Assembly (NCBI RefSeq): GCF_000423465.1
Contig: NZ_KE384021.1
Span: 104,976-154,839 of the forward strand
Length of the DNA stretch: 49,864 bases
Direction of reading: 5' to 3'
DNA from: Propionicicella superfundia DSM 22317
GTDB taxonomy: Bacteria; Actinomycetota; Actinomycetes; Propionibacteriales; Propionibacteriaceae
In this document: positions 45,424 through 49,864 of the stretch, piece after piece
How positions within the stretch are numbered: position 1 is the first letter of the stretch
How the letters are laid out: each line of letters opens with the position of its first letter
Program-made: the position numbers and the translations under genes
The notes under the pieces: model-generated
What the model saw: only the letters and a program-made list of their open reading frames with translations
Databases searched by the model: none
What the model was told of the DNA's origin: nothing

Positions 45424-46388
45424 CCACCACCACAGCCCGTCCCGCCTCGCGCCACGTCGACCGGTCCCGCGGCGGGCTCCTGCGCCGCCTCGTTCCGCTG
45501 CTGATCGTGCTGGCGGGTGTCGCCGTCCTGCTCTATCCCGTGGCGGCCACCCAGTACAACAACGCTCGGCAGCGTGCCTTCGCGGAGAAGTACAACAGCG
45601 CCGTCGGGCAGGCCGCCCCGAACGACCTCGCCGGCGACCTGAAGGACGCCGAGACGTACAACGACTCCCTGAGCGGCGTCCCGATCCTCGACCCCTGGCT
45701 GCAGAAGGCAGGGGCAGACCCCGGGTCGGACGCGTTCAAGACCTATCAGTCGCAGCTCAGCCGGTTCGACGCGATGGCGCGGATTCGTGTGCCGAGCGCG
45801 GGCATCGACCTTCCCGTGTACCACGGCACCTCCGACGAGGTGCTCGCCAAGGGAGCAGGACACCTCTACGGAACCTCTCTGCCTGTCGGGGGCGACGGGA
45901 CGCATGCGGTGCTGACCAGCCACACCGGCCTGTCGAACGCCACCCTCTTCGACCATCTCTCCTCGGTCGCCGAGGGTGACCTGATGATCGTCGAGGTGAT
46001 GGGCGAGACGCTCGCGTACAAGGTCGATCAGATCAAGGTGGTGCTGCCGTCGGAGATCGGCGACCTGGACGCCGAGCCCGGTCATGACTACCTCACCCTC
46101 TTCACCTGCACGCCCTATGCGGTCAACAGCCACCGGCTCCTGGTGCGCGGGGAACGCGTTCCCTACACGCCGGAGATGGCCGGCGCGGCCCGGGAGCCGG
46201 CGGCGCCCGGGATCGAGTCGTGGATGTGGCTGCTGATCGGCGGGGCGGTCGCCGGTCTCCTCGCGGTTGTCGTCATCGTCGGCCGGGAGCGCCGCAGGCG
46301 GTCCCAGTCCCTGCCTCGGCGGGCGGCCGCACGCGCGTCCGCGGAACCTCTCGAGGACGGCTCCGCTGATCGGCCGGGACCTTCGTGA
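45420..46388 (+). CDS. Class C sortase 2
   Basis: This 322-residue protein has two membrane helices, lid motif D-P-W at 91-93, and catalytic His168 (TSHTGLSNATLF), Cys230 (LTLFTCTP) and Arg239. It is clearly paralogous to sortase 1 but differs around both active-site residues, which suggests a different substrate signal (LPTAG versus LPLTG). It is coupled to sortase 1 by a 4-nt overlap and ends the pilus operon. No housekeeping class A or E sortase is in the window. Confidence 0.92.
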   Translation: MTTTTARPASRHVDRSRGGLLRRLVPLLIVLAGVAVLLYPVAATQYNNARQRAFAEKYNSAVGQAAPNDLAGDLKDAETYNDSLSGVPILDPWLQKAGADPGSDAFKTYQSQLSRFDAMARIRVPSAGIDLPVYHGTSDEVLAKGAGHLYGTSLPVGGDGTHAVLTSHTGLSNATLFDHLSSVAEGDLMIVEVMGETLAYKVDQIKVVLPSEIGDLDAEPGHDYLTLFTCTPYAVNSHRLLVRGERVPYTPEMAGAAREPAAPGIESWMWLLIGGAVAGLLAVVVIVGRERRRRSQSLPRRAAARASAEPLEDGSADRPGPS

Positions 46389-46448
46389 GGCGCGTCCTCG
46401 GCGACCCCGGGCGGCGGGACACGGCCTGGTCGAAGGAGCGCCGCCGGC

Positions 46449-46874
46449 TCAGCCCTCCAGAAGAACGGTGAACGGTCCCGAGTTCGTCAGCGACACGTCC
46501 ATCGTCGCCCCGAACCGCCCGGTCGCCACGGTCGCGCCCAGCCCGCGCAGGGAGGCGACGAACTCGTCGACGAGCGGCTCGGACACCTCGCCGGGCGCCG
46601 CTCCGCTCCACGACGGACGGCGTCCCTTGCGGACGTCGCCGTAGAGGGTGAACTGGCTCACCACCAGGATGGGCGCGTCCAGGTCGGCGCAGGACACCTC
46701 GCCGGGCAGGATCCGCAACGTCCACAGCTTCGCTGCCAGCGTGCGCGCGGTCTCCACGGAGTCGGTGTGGGTGATCCCGATCAGGACGGTCAGTCCCGGC
46801 CTCTCCAGCCGTCCGACGACCTCGCCGTCGACGGCGACCTCTGCTCTGCTCGTCCGCTGCACCACCAACCGCAT
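46449..46874 (-). CDS. dtd: D-aminoacyl-tRNA deacylase
   Basis: This 141-residue protein is the full length of DTD. It has the catalytic SQFTLYGD motif and the cross-subunit NSGPFT motif near the C terminus. It hydrolyses D-aminoacyl-tRNA and Gly-tRNA(Ala), keeping translation homochiral. The ATG at 46874 starts [13 protein letters not shown], the standard DTD beginning, and lies 7 nt after a TAGTCT box, so the mRNA is probably leaderless. It is convergent with the sortase genes and divergent from argF. Confidence 0.96.
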   Translation of the reverse strand: MRLVVQRTSRAEVAVDGEVVGRLERPGLTVLIGITHTDSVETARTLAAKLWTLRILPGEVSCADLDAPILVVSQFTLYGDVRKGRRPSWSGAAPGEVSEPLVDEFVASLRGLGATVATGRFGATMDVSLTNSGPFTVLLEG

Positions 46875-46881
46875 GGGACGC

Positions 46882-46887
46882 AGACTA
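46882..46887 (-). promoter_or_regulatory. -10 box of a probable leaderless promoter for dtd
   Basis: TAGTCT on the minus strand is followed by 7 nt and the dtd ATG at 46874. No Shine-Dalgarno sequence is present. Confidence 0.45.
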
Positions 46888-47058
46888 GTGCGGCCCGCTG
46901 ATCCGGCACGGTGGGAAACCCGACGGCGCATCGCGCCGTGACCATAGGATGTCGGGCACGGGTCCCGCGGGCCGTGGCGACGGCGCCACCGGGCCGACGA
47001 GGTGCCGGGGTGGCCGTGCCCCGCCGCAGGCGGGCGCATCGAAGGTGAAAGGAACAAC

Positions 47059-48057
47059 GTGGTGGCCGGTTCGCTGAAGGGTCGTCATTTCCTCAAGGAG
47101 CAGGACTTCACGCCCGCCGAGTGGCGTGACCTGCTCGCGCTCACGGGCGAGTTGAAGTCGGCTCGCGCGGCAGGCCGGGAGCAGCAGATGCTGGGCGGCC
47201 TGAACCTGGCGCTGATCTTCGAGAAGACGTCCACCCGAACCCGCAGCGCATTCGAGGTCGCGGCCCACCAGCAAGGCGCGCACGTCACCCAGATGGACGG
47301 CAACTCGTCCCAGCTCGGTCACAAGGAGTCGCCCGCCGACACGGCTCGCGTGCTGTCGCGGCTGTTCGACGGCATCGAGTACCGCGGCACGCACCAGTCG
47401 ACCGTCGAGAAGATCGCGCACTATTCGTCCGTGCCCGTGTGGAACGGACTCACCGACGAGTGGCACCCCACGCAGAGCCTGTGCGACATGTTCACGATGC
47501 GCGAGTCGAGCGGGCTCGACGACCACGACATCGCGTTCGCCTACGTCGGCGACGCCCGCTTCAACGTCGGGTGTTCGCTGCTGATCGGCGGTGCGCTGCT
47601 GGGCATGGACGTCCGGATCGTCGCGCCCGGGAAGCTCCTCCCGCCCGACTCCGTCGTGCGGACGGCGCGGGAGATCGCCGCTGCCACCGGTGCGCGGATC
47701 ACGCTCACCGACGATCTCGACGCGGTCAAGGGATGCCGGTTCATCCACACCGACATCTGGGTGTCGATGGGCGAGTCCGAGAGCGTGTGGACCGAGCGCA
47801 TCCTGCTGCTGCAGGGGTACCAGGTGAACACGGCGCTCCTCGAGCGCACCGGCGTGCCCGAGGTGAAGTTCATGCACTGCCTGCCCGCGTACCACAACCG
47901 CGAGACGACCGTCGGGGAGGCGATCTACCAGCGGTTCGGGCTGGAGGAGCTGGAAGTGACCGAGGAGGTCTTCGAATCGCCGGCGTCGATCGTGTTCGAC
48001 CAGGCCGAGAACCGGATGCACTCGATCAAGGCCCTGCTCATCGCGACGCTGACGTGA
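47059..48057 (+). CDS. argF: Ornithine carbamoyltransferase
   Basis: This 332-residue enzyme has the carbamoyl-phosphate motif STRTR at 58-62, QLGHKES, the HPTQ segment, the ornithine SMGE loop and HCLP at 273-276. It makes citrulline from ornithine and carbamoyl phosphate. Its length and the [24 protein letters not shown] block are those of the longer E. coli ArgI/ArcB type, not the ~307-residue actinobacterial ArgF. No arcA, arcC or other arg gene is adjacent, so the anabolic or catabolic role is open. AAAGGA at 47048-47053 precedes GTG 47059; GTG 47062 is equally possible. Confidence 0.93.
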   Translation: MVAGSLKGRHFLKEQDFTPAEWRDLLALTGELKSARAAGREQQMLGGLNLALIFEKTSTRTRSAFEVAAHQQGAHVTQMDGNSSQLGHKESPADTARVLSRLFDGIEYRGTHQSTVEKIAHYSSVPVWNGLTDEWHPTQSLCDMFTMRESSGLDDHDIAFAYVGDARFNVGCSLLIGGALLGMDVRIVAPGKLLPPDSVVRTAREIAAATGARITLTDDLDAVKGCRFIHTDIWVSMGESESVWTERILLLQGYQVNTALLERTGVPEVKFMHCLPAYHNRETTVGEAIYQRFGLEELEVTEEVFESPASIVFDQAENRMHSIKALLIATLT

Positions 48058-48073
48058 GGCCATAAGGACAAGG

Positions 48074-48129
48074 GGCACAGTGTGGAGGGTTGATGTTGGA
48101 CTACCAACATCAACCCTCCACACTGTGCC
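48074..48129. terminator. Perfect 26-bp hairpin downstream of argF
   Basis: 48074-48099 is exactly complementary to 48104-48129, with the 4-nt loop ACTA. The stem begins GGCACAGTGTGG. It lies 17 nt after the argF stop and has no U-tract. It is much longer and more perfect than a normal intrinsic terminator stem; it probably terminates or caps the argF message, or is a dispersed palindromic repeat. Confidence 0.8.
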
Positions 48130-48196
48130 AGGAGCCACCGGGATCGCGCCGGAGACGGGCGGGTAGGCTGGGGCGGCACACCGAGTGGAGGCTGCC

Positions 48197-48691
48197 GTGT
48201 TCGAACTTCCCGCCGACCTCAACCCCGCCCTCGCGGGGATCTCCTGGATGCGCGGGCGCTGGGAGGGCACCGGCTACCGCCAGTGGCCGGGCCAGGACAA
48301 GAGCGAGTTCTTCTGCCAGGTCGAGTTCAACGACAACGGCGGGCCGTTCCTGCACTACCTGTGCCAGACCTTCACCGTCGACGCCGAGTTGCGACCCGCC
48401 GAGCCGCTGTGGATGGAGGGCGGCTTCTGGCGTCCCCTCGCCGACGGCGTGATCGAGGTGTCCCTGTCGACCGAGGACGGGGTTGCCGAACTGCTGTACG
48501 GAAAGGTTCAGCCCGGACGCATCGAGGTGGTGACCGACGCCGTGGTGCGACCCCCGCAGGCCGCCGTCGAGTACACCGGCGGGCGGCGTCTGTACGGCAA
48601 CGTCGACGGCAAGCTGTTGTGGTCGTTCGACCGTGCCACGACCCAGCACGAGCTGCAGTCGTGGATGTGGGCGACGCTGGTGCGGGCATGA
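48197..48691 (+). CDS. Nitrobindin/FABP-like beta-barrel protein lacking the haem ligand
   Basis: This 164-residue protein has the GxWxGxG signature of nitrobindins at residues 20-26 (GRWEGTG) and alternating beta strands throughout. In haem-binding nitrobindins a C-terminal LxxHL segment supplies the proximal His; here the equivalent is LQSWM, with Trp156 in place of His. So it is a ferric nitrobindin-like protein that probably does not bind haem in the usual way. GTG 48197 is preceded by GGAGG at 48187-48191; a GTG at 48185 would add four residues. A TAGGCT is at 48164-48169. It overlaps ygfZ (ATGA). Confidence 0.85.
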   Translation: MFELPADLNPALAGISWMRGRWEGTGYRQWPGQDKSEFFCQVEFNDNGGPFLHYLCQTFTVDAELRPAEPLWMEGGFWRPLADGVIEVSLSTEDGVAELLYGKVQPGRIEVVTDAVVRPPQAAVEYTGGRRLYGNVDGKLLWSFDRATTQHELQSWMWATLVRA

Positions 48692-49650
48692 TCGTCGCCG
48701 ACTCCGGCCTCGACGCGGGCCTGCCCTGGCACTACGGCGATCCGTTCCGCGAGCAGCGGGAACTGGTGGCCGGCCGCGGGCGCGTCGACCTGTCGAACCG
48801 CGGCGTCCTCACCGTGACCGGGCCCGACCGGCTGACCTGGCTGCACTCGCTGACCTCGCAGCACCTGGAGGCCCTGCCCGCCCGGACGTCGACGGCCACA
48901 TTCGTGCTGGACCCGCACGGGCACATCGAGCACGCCCTCGCCGGCTACGACGACGGCGAGACCTTCTGGGCGCATACCGCGGCGGACACCCTGCCCGCGC
49001 TCGTGGACTGGCTCGACCGGATGCGCTTCATGATGCGGGTCGAGGTCGCCGATCGCACCGCCGACCTCGCCCTCGTCTGGGGAGCCGACATGCCGCCCGA
49101 CGTGCCGGTCGTGCGCCGGGGCCCCGACACGTTCGGGGGGTGGGAGGCGCTCGTGCCGCGGGAGCGCCTCGACGCCGTCCTGGGGGACGTCCGCGCAGGC
49201 ACCTGGGCGTACGAGGCACTGCGGATCGCCGCGGGCGTGCCCCGCATCGGCGTCGACACCGATGCCCGGACGATCCCCAACGAGATCGCCGTCCCGGACG
49301 GGGACCGCCTCGGCATCGCCACCCACCTGCAGAAGGGGTGCTACCGCGGGCAGGAGACGGTCGCGAAGGTGCAGAACCTCGGGCGTCCGCCGCGCCGGCT
49401 CGTTCGGCTGCAGCTCGACGGCACTGCGGAGGCGCTCCCGGCTGCCGGAACCCCGGTCGTCCACGACGGGCGCGAGGTCGGATTCGTGGGCAGTTCCGCA
49501 CGCCACTACGAGGAGGGCCCGATCGCGTTCGCCCTCGTCAAGCGGGGCGTCCCCGTCGACGCCGAGGTGCTGGTCGACGACATCGCCGCGGCGCAGGACG
49601 TCCTCGTCGACCCCGACGTCGGGCTGCACATCCGCCCGAAGCTCCGCTGA
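48688..49650 (+). CDS. ygfZ: Folate-binding YgfZ/GcvT-like protein
   Basis: This 320-residue GcvT-fold protein has the YgfZ signature K-G-C-Y-x-G-Q-E at 216-223 (Cys218), embedded in HLQKGCYRGQETVAKVQNLG. YgfZ proteins use tetrahydrofolate to help repair or assemble certain Fe-S enzymes. Its ATG overlaps the stop of the nitrobindin-like gene, a pairing that is common in actinobacteria. The N terminus LPWHYGDPFREQRELVAGRGRVDLSNRG is standard for the family. Confidence 0.93.
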   Translation: MIVADSGLDAGLPWHYGDPFREQRELVAGRGRVDLSNRGVLTVTGPDRLTWLHSLTSQHLEALPARTSTATFVLDPHGHIEHALAGYDDGETFWAHTAADTLPALVDWLDRMRFMMRVEVADRTADLALVWGADMPPDVPVVRRGPDTFGGWEALVPRERLDAVLGDVRAGTWAYEALRIAAGVPRIGVDTDARTIPNEIAVPDGDRLGIATHLQKGCYRGQETVAKVQNLGRPPRRLVRLQLDGTAEALPAAGTPVVHDGREVGFVGSSARHYEEGPIAFALVKRGVPVDAEVLVDDIAAAQDVLVDPDVGLHIRPKLR

Positions 49651-49697
49651 GGACGTCCTCCCGGCGCGCCGGCCCGTGGGCCCCTAATCACCGATCC

Positions 49698-49864
49698 GGC
49701 TCTTGAGCCGCCGACCTGGTCCTTGAGCCGCACCCATCTGGTCCTTGAACCGCCGACCTGGTCCTTGAGCTTGTCGAAAGGACTTTGTGATTCCGTGCGG
49801 TGGTTTCGACAGGCTCACCCATCTGGTTCTTGATCCGCACCCATCTGGTCCTTGAGCTTGTCGA
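49698..49864. repeat. Right-end cluster of CTTGAGCTTGTCGAAAGGAC-type repeats
   Basis: Short tandem units of 20-22 bp, each starting GG(T/C)(T/C)CTTGA(G/A)CC and alternating GCCGACCT or GCACCCATCT tails, lead into a full palindrome at 49760-49784. An inverted relative (GGTGGTTTCGACAGGCTCACC) is at 49799-49819. The cluster ends in another unit cut by the window end. It is the same family as 1-165. It follows the ygfZ stop by about 50 bp. Confidence 0.8.

Overview
The window is high-GC DNA from a mycothiol-producing actinomycete. The evidence is a 33-residue bS22 ribosomal protein, a mycothione reductase and a mycothiol synthase, a GlnR-type orphan regulator next to mshD, a MutT1-like Nudix/phosphohistidine phosphatase fusion next to ppk1, a ResB/CcsB (system II) cytochrome c maturation operon, many GTG starts, and several genes that look leaderless. 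A member of the Propionibacteriaceae or a related order fits, but the sequence alone does not fix the genus. No tRNA, rRNA, insertion sequence, prophage or CRISPR array is visible.

Layout. 1-6.2 kb: a DUF2993 lipid-binding-type protein (minus), then bS22, a small CxxC protein, a histidine phosphatase and the tightly overlapping tlpA-like/ccdA/resB genes, followed by ccsB. 6.3-9.8 kb: an SDR divergent from mycothione reductase and a GH3 lipoprotein; this block is bracketed by two copies of a compound palindromic element, each between convergent genes. 9.9-17 kb: an amine or gamma-glutamyl metabolism cluster. On the minus strand lie a glutamine-synthetase-like ligase, an APC permease, a class III aminotransferase and an amidohydrolase. 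Divergent from them are an EgtC-like class II amidotransferase and an RpiR-type regulator. 17.1-17.3 kb: a symmetric nest of four inverted 52-bp-spaced repeats. 17.4-21.5 kb: the pstSCAB phosphate transporter with a PHO-box-like promoter element and a hairpin after pstS. 21.7-26 kb: an ABC-F protein with a tandemly duplicated leader, and a RecQ helicase carrying a C-terminal phosphoribosyltransferase-like domain. 26.2-31.5 kb: mutT1, ppk1, mshD, a TM2 protein and glnR, all on the minus strand. 31.6-33.5 kb: an MFS exporter with its ArsR-type repressor. 33.6-38.5 kb: a secreted L,D-transpeptidase with three Ig-like repeats, and two paralogous large LuxR-type regulators. 39-46.4 kb: a sortase-assembled pilus operon (adhesin, major pilin, two class C sortases). 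46.4-49.7 kb: dtd, ornithine carbamoyltransferase, a nitrobindin-like protein and a YgfZ-type protein.

The genes group by theme: thiol and cytochrome redox (CcdA/TlpA/ResB/CcsB, mycothione reductase, MshD), phosphate and nitrogen homeostasis (pstSCAB, ppk1, glnR), amine scavenging, and cell-surface structures (pilus, L,D-transpeptidase, GH3 lipoprotein). Both ends of the window lie in the same family of imperfect palindromic repeats built around the core CTTGAGCTTGTCGAAAGGAC, so the window may be bounded by assembly breaks in dispersed repeats.
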